This document shows positions 45,756 through 55,320 of a stretch of DNA of 64,000 nucleotides, piece by piece; the first letter of the stretch is position 1, and each line of letters begins with the position of its first letter. The stretch comes from Paraburkholderia agricolaris (GTDB taxonomy: Bacteria > Pseudomonadota > Gammaproteobacteria > Burkholderiales > Burkholderiaceae), in the NCBI RefSeq assembly GCF_009455635.1, contig NZ_QPER01000001.1:2170001-2234000 (forward strand), in the 5' to 3' direction. The notes beneath the pieces are model-generated. The model was not told the origin of the DNA, did no database searches, and saw only the letters and a program-made list of their open reading frames with translations. The position numbers and the translations under genes were made by a program.

Positions 45756-45780
45756 ACCCTCACACTGATGTGAGAGTCAA
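45756..45780 (-). promoter_or_regulatory. MerR-type operator between hydrolase and MerR genes
   Basis: CTCACA-CTGA-TGTGAG (45759-45774) directly follows a minus-strand TTGACT (45775-45780), the arrangement in which a MerR-type protein binds inside a long spacer. The -10 hexamer is not clear (TGAGAC at spacer 19). Confidence 0.6.
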
Positions 45781-45804
45781 GCGGCTTGTGCTAAGCTGTT
45801 TTTC

Positions 45805-46203
45805 ATGAACAGGATGCCCGCACACGAATTGCCGACCATCGTGCTGACCATCGGCGAGCTCTCGCAGCGCACCGGCGCGAGCGTGCGGTCGATAAGGCAC
45901 TACGACGAACACGGTCTGCTCGCATCGGTGCGTGCGAGCAATGGCTACCGCATGTTTCCCGACAAGGCGGTCGCGCAGGTCAGGCAGATCCAGCGCATGA
46001 TCGCGACCGGTTTCACCATCGAGGATATTCGCGGGTTCCCGGACTGCATGCTGTTGATCGAAGGCGCCCGGTCGTGCGACCAGATCACCGACGTTCAGCG
46101 GCAACGTCTCGCCGCCATCGATCGTCAGATCGCGGATCTCGAACGGCGTCGCACCAGGCTCATCAAGACCTTGTCGGAAGGCGCGGTTCCGCCGGTCGAT
46201 TGA
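45805..46203 (+). CDS. MerR-family transcriptional regulator
   Basis: The 132-residue protein has an N-terminal HTH (TIGELSQRTGASVRSIRHYDEHGLL) and the second wing RASNGYRMF, then a coiled-coil dimerisation helix to the end. Cysteines at residues 81 and 91 could sense metal or redox state. It is divergent from the secreted hydrolase. Its last 41 bp overlap the 3' end of the convergent LysR gene. Confidence 0.9.
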   Translation: MNRMPAHELPTIVLTIGELSQRTGASVRSIRHYDEHGLLASVRASNGYRMFPDKAVAQVRQIQRMIATGFTIEDIRGFPDCMLLIEGARSCDQITDVQRQRLAAIDRQIADLERRRTRLIKTLSEGAVPPVD

Positions 46204-47092
46204 AGCGCGCAGGCAGGGAAAACCCAGTCTGTCTGCCGGATTTCTCGACCGCGGCGATCAATTCACGCGCGGCCACCGAAGTCGTATTCGCGAACGCGTA
46301 GAACTTCACATTGGGCAGCGTGGGCATTCCATCGGCTTTGTCGAGTACACGCAGACCGTCGCGCAGTTGACTGCGTGCAATGGGCGCCACAGCGAACCCC
46401 GCGTGCGCAGCGGACAAACAGCCCGCCATACTGCTGCTTTCGAACACCAGGCGCCATGATTTGCCGGCGCGGGTGAGCGCGGCGATCGCCGCCTCGCGAT
46501 AGACGCAAGGCTCAGGGAAGGCTGCAACAGACACTTCGCCGTCGCGATCGAAAACGATTCCATCGGCGAATGCCCAGACCAGTTCCTCCTCCCACAGCAG
46601 CGTTCCGTTGTCCGGCACGCGGGTGCATTGCTTGCCAAAAACAATATCGAAGTGGCCGTGCTCCAGATCGTGCACGAGATCCGCTGTCACGCCCACTTTC
46701 AACTCCACGGTTGCCGCGGGATGGGCGCGCCGGAACATCTGCAGGACGCGCGGCAGCCACGCACCCGTAAAATCTTCCGAGGCGCCGATTCGCAAGCGCT
46801 CAGCGGTTGGTGCGCCGCGCAGGCGGGCTCGCACCTCGCGCTCCAGATTGACGATGTTCCGTGCGTAGGTGTACAGCATTTCGCCGGCCGGTGTCAGTTG
46901 GAAACTGCGGGTTGTCCGCAACAGCAGACGGGTTCCCAGAGCCTGTTCGAGGCGTTTGATATGGCCGCTGATCGCGGGGGCTGTCAAAGCCAGTTGCTCG
47001 GCAGCGCGGGCGAAGCCGCCCGTATCGACGACCTCGAGAAAGGTCGCCAACAGGACAATGTCGAGCCCGGCGGCGCTCGATTCCGTGCTCAT
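46163..47092 (-). CDS. LysR-type transcriptional regulator
   Basis: The 309-residue protein has an HTH (LATFLEVVDTGGFARAAEQLALTAPAISGHIKRLE) and an effector domain from about residue 90. The start ATG 47092 has GGTG upstream; ATG 47110 is an alternative. The gene is divergent from an epoxide-hydrolase-like gene, and the 128-bp region between holds a CGAATT-N7-AATTCG dyad. Its 3' end overlaps the MerR gene antisense by 41 bp. Confidence 0.9.
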   Translation of the reverse strand: MSTESSAAGLDIVLLATFLEVVDTGGFARAAEQLALTAPAISGHIKRLEQALGTRLLLRTTRSFQLTPAGEMLYTYARNIVNLEREVRARLRGAPTAERLRIGASEDFTGAWLPRVLQMFRRAHPAATVELKVGVTADLVHDLEHGHFDIVFGKQCTRVPDNGTLLWEEELVWAFADGIVFDRDGEVSVAAFPEPCVYREAAIAALTRAGKSWRLVFESSSMAGCLSAAHAGFAVAPIARSQLRDGLRVLDKADGMPTLPNVKFYAFANTTSVAARELIAAVEKSGRQTGFSLPARFNRPAEPRLPTRS

Positions 47093-47132
47093 GGTTGCAC
47101 CGTAATTCATAGCGATACGTTAACAATAGCAT

Positions 47133-47151
47133 CGAATTCTTCAGCAATTCG
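47133..47151. promoter_or_regulatory. LysR-type operator
   Basis: CGAATT-N7-AATTCG, a perfect interrupted dyad with T-N11-A geometry in the divergent LysR/hydrolase region. Confidence 0.55.
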
Positions 47152-47220
47152 CGAGCAAAAATATTCTACTGTCTACTCCTCGACGCCAAGGTTTGAGACC
47201 AATCGAAGGAGAACGCGGAA

Positions 47221-48120
47221 ATGGAATACTCGTACGTCAGCACGCCGCTGCTGGAGGTGGGCTATCTGGAATGGAACCCAGCCGGAGAACGCACGGCAGT
47301 GCTCGTTCATGGCTGGCCGGATTGTCCGCAAACCTGGGGCGGGGTCGCGGCACGCCTTGCAGACGCCGGCTACCGGGTCTTGTGTCCGGCCTTGCGCGGT
47401 TTCGGGCCAACCCGGTTTCGCAACGCGGCAACACCACGGAGTGGTCAGCTCGCGGCGCTTGGGCGGGACCTGCTGGAATTTATCGATGCGCTGGGGATTT
47501 CACGGCCGTCCCTGATCGGACATGACTGGGGCGCGCGCGCTGTGGCCAACGCATGCGGTTTGCGCGAACGCGCCGCATCGCACCTGGTGATGCTCTCCGT
47601 CGGCTATGGCACCAACGATCCGCAACAGGCGCTCAGTTACGAGCAGGCCCGTAACTACTGGTACCACTGGTTCATGGCCACGCCGAGAGGACAGCGAGCG
47701 GTCGAGCAGGATCGGCGAGGTTTTACCCGCCTGATGTGGGACACCTGGTCGCCTGCCGGGTGGTATAGGGAACAGGACTACGAGCAGGCAGTCGCTGCAT
47801 TCGACAATCCCGATTGGGCCAGCGTGGTACTTCATTCCTACCGGCACCGATGGGGTTTTACATCAGGCGACCCAACGTATGCGGCGGATGAAGCCAGTTT
47901 GAATCCTGCCCCCGTCTTGCAGGTTCCCACGCTTGTGCTGCATGGCGGTTCGGATGCCTGCAATCATCCTGACAGTTCGGCCGGCAAGGAGAAGTTCTTT
48001 ACCGGACCATACGACCGGATTGTGCTTGAGCGTGTCGGACATTTTCCACAACGGGAGGCACTGGCTGAAGTGGCCAGTGCCATCATTGAATTTTTTGAAC
48101 GAACGCCGGAAAAATCATAG
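47221..48120 (+). CDS. Alpha/beta hydrolase, epoxide hydrolase-like
   Basis: The 299-residue protein has HGWPDCPQTWGG as the oxyanion segment and GHDWGARAVAN with an Asp nucleophile, typical of epoxide hydrolases. The cap-domain Tyr residues may lie in YWYHWFMATPRG. The acid is in LHGGSDACNH and the His in VGHFPQREA. It is divergent from a LysR-type gene, its probable regulator. Confidence 0.9.
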   Translation: MEYSYVSTPLLEVGYLEWNPAGERTAVLVHGWPDCPQTWGGVAARLADAGYRVLCPALRGFGPTRFRNAATPRSGQLAALGRDLLEFIDALGISRPSLIGHDWGARAVANACGLRERAASHLVMLSVGYGTNDPQQALSYEQARNYWYHWFMATPRGQRAVEQDRRGFTRLMWDTWSPAGWYREQDYEQAVAAFDNPDWASVVLHSYRHRWGFTSGDPTYAADEASLNPAPVLQVPTLVLHGGSDACNHPDSSAGKEKFFTGPYDRIVLERVGHFPQREALAEVASAIIEFFERTPEKS

Positions 48121-48222
48121 CGCTGCACTGGACGCCCATTGTGTGCCGCGCGTCACGCGCTGAGGAATCCAGCTTGCCGGACCCTCAGCGCATTGCCGAC
48201 GCGAGCATGGTCCGCTGCCGGA

Positions 48223-48681
48223 TCACAGCAGGGATTTGCCTTGGGCGAGAATCTTGTCGCAGACCTGCTTCGTGACCTGTTGCTTCAGACCACCGCCGCT
48301 CAGGTCAAGTTGCTGGCCATTGCCGCTGCTCAGGATGCCCTTGGCGCCGTTGGTATAGCCGCTGTCGGACGAGGCTGAACTGGAGCCGCCGGGAAGCTTG
48401 CTCATTAGCGAGTCCTTGACCGAAGACGCGCCGTTGCCGCTGAGATAGTTGTTCTTGATGCAGAACTCGAGCACGCCCGCCACGTTGCTTGTGCTGCCCG
48501 AGGTCAATGACTGACCCGACAGGGCACTGCCCACGCCGCCGAGGCTCCCCAGGCCACCGGACGACCCGCCACCTCCGCTCTGGTTGAGCAGGTTTCCGAG
48601 CTGCGCCTGGGCAGCGCAGACAGGTAGCAATGCGGCGATCAGGATCCCGGTAGCGGTGGCGCGATAGGTACGTGCTTTCAT
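48223..48681 (-). CDS. DUF2501 family protein (YjjA-like)
   Basis: The 152-residue precursor has a signal peptide ending at AQA (residue 26), then Gly/Ser-rich sequence with a small-residue repeat, and a C-terminal KQQVTKQVCDKILAQGKSLL. Two cysteines may form a disulfide. The family is exported and of unknown function. Confidence 0.87.
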   Translation of the reverse strand: MKARTYRATATGILIAALLPVCAAQAQLGNLLNQSGGGGSSGGLGSLGGVGSALSGQSLTSGSTSNVAGVLEFCIKNNYLSGNGASSVKDSLMSKLPGGSSSASSDSGYTNGAKGILSSGNGQQLDLSGGGLKQQVTKQVCDKILAQGKSLL

Positions 48682-48772
48682 ACTCGAACTCCTTTTGATG
48701 GCTGGAAATCCTCTTTACTATAGTTCTTTTCCCACCCGTGGCAGACTCGGCGCCCCAATCGCGCTATCCAAC

Positions 48773-50395
48773 ATGCATCCATCATCTGACAGCGGGGCCT
48801 CGAACACGGCGCATAACGGACCGGTCACGCCGCCCGATCAATCGGCAAGATTCACCGATGCGCTGGAGAAGGTGAGGCCGCTGCTCGAGATGCAGCCGCC
48901 GTTAGCGGACGCCATGCTGGCTGAAGCGTTGCAGATCGCCGCGGTCAGTTCGCTCGGGCTGGGCCTGCTCGACGACGCCGAGTCATATTGGCGCCGCGCG
49001 ATCGCAGCAAACCCGGGCTTCGCGGACGCGTACATGAATCTCGGCACCCTGCTGAACGGCCTGAACCGCCTGCGTGATAAGGAGGTGCTGTTTCGGCAAT
49101 TGCTGGCAGTCCGCCCGGATCTCGCCGATGTTCACAACCAGCTCGGCTCGATGCTGCAGGACCAGGGGCGTCTGGCCGAAGCTGAGGCGTCTTATTGGCA
49201 AGCGTCGCTCGTTGAACCTGATCGCGCTGAGTTTCATTACAACCTCGGCGTCGTGCTCAGGCCGCTCGGCCGTTGGCACGAAGCCGCGCAAGCGTATCAG
49301 CGGGCCGTAGAACTCAGCCCCGGCATGGTCATGGGCTACAGCAACCTCGGCAACGTACTGAAGGAGCTCGGACATTTGCGGGAAGCTGAAGCTGCCTACC
49401 GTCAGGCGCTCGCGCTTCGCGCCGATTACCACGTGGCGAAGTTTGGTCTCGCCATCCTGCTAATCAGCATGGGGCGCTTCCAGGAAGGATGGCGCTTATA
49501 TGAGGAGCGTCACGCGAATCCCAGGTCGATGCAGCATAAGACGCAGAAAGTCATTAACCGTCCCCCTTGGCGCGGCGAAGCACTGGCAGGAAAAAAACTG
49601 CTGGTCTGGCAGGAGGGCGGACTCGGCGATGCGATTCAATTTGGCCGCTATTTTTCGTGGCTCAAGGCGCAAGGGGCGGCGGAAATCGCTTTCGCCTGCG
49701 CTCCCGCGCTGCATCGGCTCTTCGCGGCGGTTGAGGGCGTCGACGTGGTGCTGGCTCACGAGGCAGGCTGGGCGGGTTCCGCGAATTACGACTATTGGAC
49801 GAGCCCGCTGAGCGCGCCGCTGTATAGCGGCACAACGATGGAAACGATCCCGCCGCCCGTGCGGTTGAGGCTGGACCCGTCTCTCATCGAAGCGTGGCGC
49901 GTGCGCCTCGCAGAGCTTCCTGCCGGTCGCCGGATCGGTCTCGTATGGAAAGGCAACGTCCTGCATCAGAACGATGCCAACCGGTCGCTGCGATCCCTTG
50001 CGACGCTGGCGCCGCTCTGGCGCATCCCCGGCATCAGCTTCGTGAGCCTGCAAAAAGGCGAGGGCGAGGATGAGGGCAACGCGCCGCCCGTCGGCCAGCC
50101 GTTACTGCATCTCGGGTCCGACGCCGTGGATATGGCCGATAGCGCCGCGATCGTCGCGCAACTCGATCTGGTCATCTGTGTGGATACGTCGATTGCGCAT
50201 CTCGCCGCATCGCTTGGTACGCCGTGCTGGGTCATGCTGCCGGCAGAGGAAATCGACTGGCGCTGGATGCACGAACGCACCGACTCTCCGTGGTATCCCG
50301 ACACGATTCGTCTGTTCCGCCAACCTCTGGACGGAACATGGCCGACGGTCGTCGAACAGGTTCGACAGGCGTGTGCCGAAGCATTCGCGGGGTAA
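48773..50395 (+). CDS. TPR-repeat protein with GT9-like glycosyltransferase domain
   Basis: The 540-residue protein has an N-terminal array of about five tetratricopeptide repeats (for example DAYMNLGTLLNGLNRL, EFHYNLGVVLRPLGRWHEAAQAYQRAVEL). Its C-terminal half resembles glycosyltransferase family 9/heptosyltransferases (GRRIGLVWKGN, LDLVICVDTSIAHLAASLGTPCWVML). Such fusions modify surface glycans. ATG 48773 is preferred because an earlier start at 48698 would leave only 16 bp to the divergent DUF2501 gene. Confidence 0.85.
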   Translation: MHPSSDSGASNTAHNGPVTPPDQSARFTDALEKVRPLLEMQPPLADAMLAEALQIAAVSSLGLGLLDDAESYWRRAIAANPGFADAYMNLGTLLNGLNRLRDKEVLFRQLLAVRPDLADVHNQLGSMLQDQGRLAEAEASYWQASLVEPDRAEFHYNLGVVLRPLGRWHEAAQAYQRAVELSPGMVMGYSNLGNVLKELGHLREAEAAYRQALALRADYHVAKFGLAILLISMGRFQEGWRLYEERHANPRSMQHKTQKVINRPPWRGEALAGKKLLVWQEGGLGDAIQFGRYFSWLKAQGAAEIAFACAPALHRLFAAVEGVDVVLAHEAGWAGSANYDYWTSPLSAPLYSGTTMETIPPPVRLRLDPSLIEAWRVRLAELPAGRRIGLVWKGNVLHQNDANRSLRSLATLAPLWRIPGISFVSLQKGEGEDEGNAPPVGQPLLHLGSDAVDMADSAAIVAQLDLVICVDTSIAHLAASLGTPCWVMLPAEEIDWRWMHERTDSPWYPDTIRLFRQPLDGTWPTVVEQVRQACAEAFAG

Positions 50396-50431
50396 AGGGC
50401 GGACGAGACCGCCCTCGGCAACACTTCAAAA

Positions 50432-52006
50432 TCACTGCGCCTTCGCGTCGACACTCCCGGCCGCCGTATTGCCTGTCTGCGCAGGCGCAGTCTGCTTGTC
50501 CGGATGCCGCGGATCATGCAACTGATCCGCCGACCAGCCGCCGCCCAGATCGCCGAATAGCGAGGCCGTGTCCAGCAGGCGCGTTTCCTGAACATTCAGC
50601 GCGGTCTGCTGAGTGCTCAACTGGGTGGCCTGCGCGGTGGCCACCGTCGTGTAGTCCACTGTCCCGGCCTGATACTCGTTGAACGCGATCTCGGCGCCAC
50701 GGGTTGCGTCCTTCACGGCCGTCTCCAGCACGACCGATTGCTCGGCCAGGATTCGCAACCCGCTCAGATCGTCTTCAACGTTCTGGAATGCCGTCAACAC
50801 CGTGCCCCGGTAGGTGGCGACGGTGGAATCGTAGGCCGCCTTCGCCGCGTCGACGTCGGCGCTGCGCAAACCGCCGTCGAAAAGCGTTTCGGTCGCGCTG
50901 CCGCCCAGCGACCAGACGTAGTTGGCCACCTTGAACAGACCGGACAAGGGCGACTGTGTAAAGCCGGCCAGCCCGGACAGGGAAATCTCCGGGTAATACG
51001 CCGATACCGCCACGCCAATCGCCGCATTTTGCGCCGCCATCTTGCGCTCGGCCGCGGCGATATCGGGCCGCCGTTCGAGCAGCGTCGACGGCACACCCAC
51101 CGGCACGCCCGGCAGCGTCGGCATGGTGGTGCTGTGCGTGATCGACAGTTCTTCCGGATTCTTGCCCACCAGCACGGCAATCGCATGCGCGTACTGGGCG
51201 CGCGCCACGCCGAGCGCGATCAGACTGGACTGCGCCGTCTCGAGTTGGGTGCGGGCAGTGATCAGGTCGGACGGCGCGATGGTGCCCGCCTGATCCTGGT
51301 CGGACACGACGTCCAGATAGTGCTGGTAGGCCACGACCGTTTTTTGCAGAAGGTCGATATTGGCGTCGCTGGTGCGCAGTTCGATGATCGCCGTGGCCAG
51401 CGCCACCTGCTCGGAGAGCGTCGCATTGGCGAGCGTCGCTTCGGTCGATTGCGCCGTCGCGGCGTTTTCTTCGATCGTGCGCCGCACCTGGCCCCACAGA
51501 TCGGGCGCCCAGCTGACGTTGCCTTCCAGCGAGCCCGAGTTCGCCACGCGCGCCACATTGCCGACCGAGCCACGCGCCTTGGTGCCCGAACCGGTTACGC
51601 CGATGGTCGGAAACAGGCTGGCGCGCGCCACCCGCACTTCGGCGAGTGCTTCCTGATAGTTCGCGTAGTCCGCGCGCACGTTCTGGTTCGATACCGACAC
51701 CAGCGGTTCAAGCTGGTCGATCAACGGATCGTTGAAGGCCGTCCACCAGTCGCCTTTCGGTTTCTCGGCCGAGGGTTCGGCTTGGGTCCAGCCCGGCAAC
51801 TCCGAGTAGGTGGCGGCCACGTTGACCGGCGGGCGGTGGTAGTCCGGGCCGACCGTGCAGGCACTGGTCAGCAGGGCCAGCGTCGCGACGGCCAGAGGCC
51901 GCAGTGGGCCAACGAGGCCAACGAGGCCAACGAGGCCAACGAGGCCAACGTGACCAGGGTGGCCAGGGTGGCCAGGGTGGCCAGAGCGGTTACGGGAAAT
52001 CTTCAT
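50432..52006 (-). CDS. NodT/OprM-type outer-membrane efflux lipoprotein
   Basis: The 524-residue protein shows CTVGPDYHRPPV after the lipid Cys50 and two TolC-like repeats with long helical segments. It forms the outer-membrane channel of the MdtABC pump. The signal peptide is odd: residues 9-33 are a three-residue periodic run of GHP then GLV units encoded by 9-bp repeats. ATG 52006 has GAGGG 7 nt upstream; ATG 52012 overlaps the mdtC stop. Confidence 0.9.
   Translation of the reverse strand: MKISRNRSGHPGHPGHPGHVGLVGLVGLVGLVGPLRPLAVATLALLTSACTVGPDYHRPPVNVAATYSELPGWTQAEPSAEKPKGDWWTAFNDPLIDQLEPLVSVSNQNVRADYANYQEALAEVRVARASLFPTIGVTGSGTKARGSVGNVARVANSGSLEGNVSWAPDLWGQVRRTIEENAATAQSTEATLANATLSEQVALATAIIELRTSDANIDLLQKTVVAYQHYLDVVSDQDQAGTIAPSDLITARTQLETAQSSLIALGVARAQYAHAIAVLVGKNPEELSITHSTTMPTLPGVPVGVPSTLLERRPDIAAAERKMAAQNAAIGVAVSAYYPEISLSGLAGFTQSPLSGLFKVANYVWSLGGSATETLFDGGLRSADVDAAKAAYDSTVATYRGTVLTAFQNVEDDLSGLRILAEQSVVLETAVKDATRGAEIAFNEYQAGTVDYTTVATAQATQLSTQQTALNVQETRLLDTASLFGDLGGGWSADQLHDPRHPDKQTAPAQTGNTAAGSVDAKAQ
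51904..51991. repeat. Compound 9-bp minisatellite inside the efflux lipoprotein signal peptide
   Basis: On the plus strand, four perfect AACGAGGCC units (51911-51946), one degenerate unit, then three AGGGTGGCC units (51956-51982), all in one 9-bp phase. Being a multiple of three, copy changes keep the frame. Confidence 0.93.
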
Positions 52007-52008
52007 CG

Positions 52009-55000
52009 TCATGCCCTCGTATCCGGTTGTCCGGGTTGCTGCGTGTCGCGATTCCATGGCAGGTTGGCGGACCATCTGACCAGCTTGAAGCGCAAGCGGT
52101 CGAGGTAGAGGTAGATCACCGGTGTCGTGTACAGGGTAAAGACCTGGCTCAGGATCAGGCCACCCATCACGGTGATACCGAGCGGTTGGCGCAGCGACGC
52201 GCCCTGGCCAATGCCGATAGCGAGCGGCACCGCGCCGAGCACGGCCGCGAACGTGGTCATCATGATCGGCCGCAGACGGACCACGGCGGCCGAGTGGATC
52301 GCTTCCTTCGCCGGCATGCCTTCGCTGCGTTGCAATTGGATCGCGACGTCGACCATCATGATGCCGTTCTTCTTGACGATACCGATCAGCAGGATGATGC
52401 CGATCATCGCGATCACCGAGAACGGTGTGCCGAAAATCAGCAGGGCCAGCGTCGCGCCGATGCCCGCGGACGGCAGCGTCGACAGAATGGTCAGCGGGTG
52501 GATCGAGCTTTCGTACAACACGCCGAGCACGATATACACCACGCCGAGTGCCGCCAGAATCAGCAGCGGCACCGTCCCCATCGACTGCGAGTAGGCGGCC
52601 GCCGCGCCGGCAAACGAACCGTGGATGCTGGCGGGCATGCCGATCTCGCGGATCGTGTTGTTGATCGCCACGGCCGCCTTGCTCAACGAACCGCCCGCCG
52701 GCAGGTTGAACGAAATCGTCGCGGCCACGAGGCCGCTCTGGTGATTCACCTGAGTCGACGTATGGCTGTTCGAGAACGAAGCCAGCGCCGACAGCGGCAC
52801 CATGGTTTCAGCCGAGGTACTGTCCGCGCTGCCGGTCGAACTGCCGCCCTTGCTGTTGGCGATGCTATTGGTGGTCGCGTTGGCCTGCGCGTTCGAGTTG
52901 AGTGCGTTCGTGGTCGTGCTGGCCTCGGTCGCCACCGTCACACCCGATACCGTGGCGCCCGGCATCTGCGTGCCCGCCGTGCCGGTGGGGTTGCCCGACG
53001 CCGTGCTCAGGTAAATCTGGTTGAGCGTTTGCGGGTATTGCCAGTAGTCCGGCGCCACTTCCATCACCACGAAATACTGGTTCAGCGGGTTGTAGATGGT
53101 CGACACGGTCCGCTGGCCGAACGCGTCATACAGCACGCTGTCGACCTGGTTCGGCGCAAAGCCGTAGCGTGCCGCCGTCGAACGGTTGATGGTGACGTAG
53201 GTCTGCAGGCCATTTTGCTGCAGGTCCGAGTTCACGTCGAGCAACTGCGCGTGCTCCTTGCCGAGCGCGGCGACGAGCAGCGGTGTCCACTTGAACAGCG
53301 CGGCGGAATCGTCGCTGGTGAGCGTGTATTGATACTCGGCGGCGGATTGCCGTCCGCCGATTCGCAGATCCTGCTGGGCCTGCATGAAGAGGCGGGCGCC
53401 CGAGACTTCATTGAGTTTGGGCCGTAGACGGTTCACAACTTCGGTGGCCGTGGCATGGCGCTCCGCCAGCGGCTTGAGTTCGACGAACACGTTCGCGGTA
53501 TTGAGCGCGCGGCCGCCCGTAAAGCCGGCCACCGAGGCCACCGCCGGATCCTTCTGCACGATCTCCTGCAATTGCGTGAGCTTCTTTTGCATCGCCGGAA
53601 AGGAGATGCTCTGGTCGGCAATGATCTGTCCGATCAGGATGCCCGTGTCCTGTTCAGGAAAGAAGGTGGCCGGCACCAGCTTGAACAGGAACACGTTCGC
53701 CACCAGCAGGCCGACCAACAGCAGGATGACCAGCAGTGCATGGTCCAGGACTGCAGTAAGCGAGCGCGCGTAGGCATCCTTGAAACGATCGAACTGCTTT
53801 TCGACCCATATTGCCCAACGCGCTTTCGAATGTCCGGCGTTCTCGCGGCTCAGCACGTAGGCGCACATGGCCGGCGTGACTGTCAGCGAAATCACCAGCG
53901 AGATCAGGATCGCGATGGACAGCGTGACCGCGAACTCGTGGAACAGGAGGCCGACCACGCCCGGCATCAGCATGATGGGAAGGAACACCGCGATCAGCGA
54001 GAGGCTCATCGAGATCACCGTGAAGCCCACTTCGCCGCTGCCTTTCAAGGCGGCCTCTTTCGGGCTGAGCCCTAACTCCATGTGACGCACGATGTTTTCC
54101 AGCACCACTACCGCGTCGTCGACCACGAAGCCCGTACCGATGGTCAGCGCCATCAGCGAGAGGTTGTCGATGCTGTAGCCGAGCAGGTACATCGGCCCGA
54201 AGGTGCCTACGATCGAGAGCGGCAGCGCGACGGCCGGCACCAGCGTGGCGCGCGGCGATTGCAGGAAAATGAACACGACGCCCACTACCAGCAGCACGGC
54301 AATGAACAGCGTGCGCTCCGTGTCGCCCACCGACGCTCTGACCGATTCCGAGCGGTCAATCGCGATACCCACATGCACACTGCTTGGCAGCGTCGCCTCG
54401 ATCGACGGCAGGACCTTGCGGATCTGCGCCACGGTGCTCACGACATTGCTGCCAGGCATCGGATACACGATCACGAGAATGGCGGACTTGCCGTTGAAGA
54501 GGCCGGCATTGCGGATGTTTTCGTTCGAATCCCTGACCTCGGCCACGTCGCGCAACTGCACCGGTGCGCCGTGGCGGTAGGCGACCACCAGGTCGCGGTA
54601 GGGCGCCGCATGTGTGATCTGGTCATTGGAGGTGACCACGTAGCGCTGGTCGCCCTCGTCGAGATGGCCTTTGGCGCTGTCGGCGTTGGCCGCGCTGATT
54701 GCCGCGCGCACGTCTTCGAGACCGATACCGTAGCTGCTCAGTTTGCCCGGCTGCAATTCCACCCGTACCGAGGGCAGCGCACCGCCGCCGAGCGTGATCT
54801 GACCCACGCCCTGGACCTGCGAGAGCTGCTGCTGGATGACCGAATCGGCGGAATCGTAGAGCTGTGCCTTGGTGAGCGTGTCCGACGTGAGCGAGAGCAC
54901 CATGATCGGCGCATCCGCCGGGTTGTACTGGCGATAGCTCGGATTGCTGCGCAGCGTGGTCGGCAGGTCGGCGCGCGCGGCCTGGATGGCCGCTTCGACG

Positions 55001-55320
55001 TCGCGCGCGGCGCCGTTGATGTCGCGCTTCAAACCGAACTCGACCACGATCAGCGACGAGCCGACGGAGCTGATCGAGGTCAGTTCTTCGACGTCGGCAA
55101 TGGTCGCGAGCCGCCGCTCGAGCGGCTCGGCCACCGTGGTTCCCATGATGTCCGGGCTCGCACCTGCCATGTTCGCCTGCACCACGATGACCGGAAAGGC
55201 AATGTTCGGCAACGGCGCAACCGGCAGCCGGAAGTAGGCGAGCGCTCCGGAGATCAGGATGGCGATCGCCAGAAGCGTGGTCGCGACGGGCCGCCGGATG
55301 AACAACGCCGAGATGTTCAA
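52009..55320 (-). CDS. mdtC: RND multidrug permease MdtC-like
   Basis: The 1103-residue protein starts MNISALFIRRPVATTLL, with 12 helices and two large periplasmic loops. Proton-relay Asp401-Asp402 are in GFVVDDAVVVLEN on helix 4. It is about 70 residues longer than E. coli MdtC, owing to a Ser/Thr/Asn/Gly-rich insert at roughly residues 775-840 in the second periplasmic loop. It overlaps mdtB by 4 bp. It pairs with MdtB as a hetero-trimer. Confidence 0.93.
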   Translation of the reverse strand: MNISALFIRRPVATTLLAIAILISGALAYFRLPVAPLPNIAFPVIVVQANMAGASPDIMGTTVAEPLERRLATIADVEELTSISSVGSSLIVVEFGLKRDINGAARDVEAAIQAARADLPTTLRSNPSYRQYNPADAPIMVLSLTSDTLTKAQLYDSADSVIQQQLSQVQGVGQITLGGGALPSVRVELQPGKLSSYGIGLEDVRAAISAANADSAKGHLDEGDQRYVVTSNDQITHAAPYRDLVVAYRHGAPVQLRDVAEVRDSNENIRNAGLFNGKSAILVIVYPMPGSNVVSTVAQIRKVLPSIEATLPSSVHVGIAIDRSESVRASVGDTERTLFIAVLLVVGVVFIFLQSPRATLVPAVALPLSIVGTFGPMYLLGYSIDNLSLMALTIGTGFVVDDAVVVLENIVRHMELGLSPKEAALKGSGEVGFTVISMSLSLIAVFLPIMLMPGVVGLLFHEFAVTLSIAILISLVISLTVTPAMCAYVLSRENAGHSKARWAIWVEKQFDRFKDAYARSLTAVLDHALLVILLLVGLLVANVFLFKLVPATFFPEQDTGILIGQIIADQSISFPAMQKKLTQLQEIVQKDPAVASVAGFTGGRALNTANVFVELKPLAERHATATEVVNRLRPKLNEVSGARLFMQAQQDLRIGGRQSAAEYQYTLTSDDSAALFKWTPLLVAALGKEHAQLLDVNSDLQQNGLQTYVTINRSTAARYGFAPNQVDSVLYDAFGQRTVSTIYNPLNQYFVVMEVAPDYWQYPQTLNQIYLSTASGNPTGTAGTQMPGATVSGVTVATEASTTTNALNSNAQANATTNSIANSKGGSSTGSADSTSAETMVPLSALASFSNSHTSTQVNHQSGLVAATISFNLPAGGSLSKAAVAINNTIREIGMPASIHGSFAGAAAAYSQSMGTVPLLILAALGVVYIVLGVLYESSIHPLTILSTLPSAGIGATLALLIFGTPFSVIAMIGIILLIGIVKKNGIMMVDVAIQLQRSEGMPAKEAIHSAAVVRLRPIMMTTFAAVLGAVPLAIGIGQGASLRQPLGITVMGGLILSQVFTLYTTPVIYLYLDRLRFKLVRWSANLPWNRDTQQPGQPDTRA

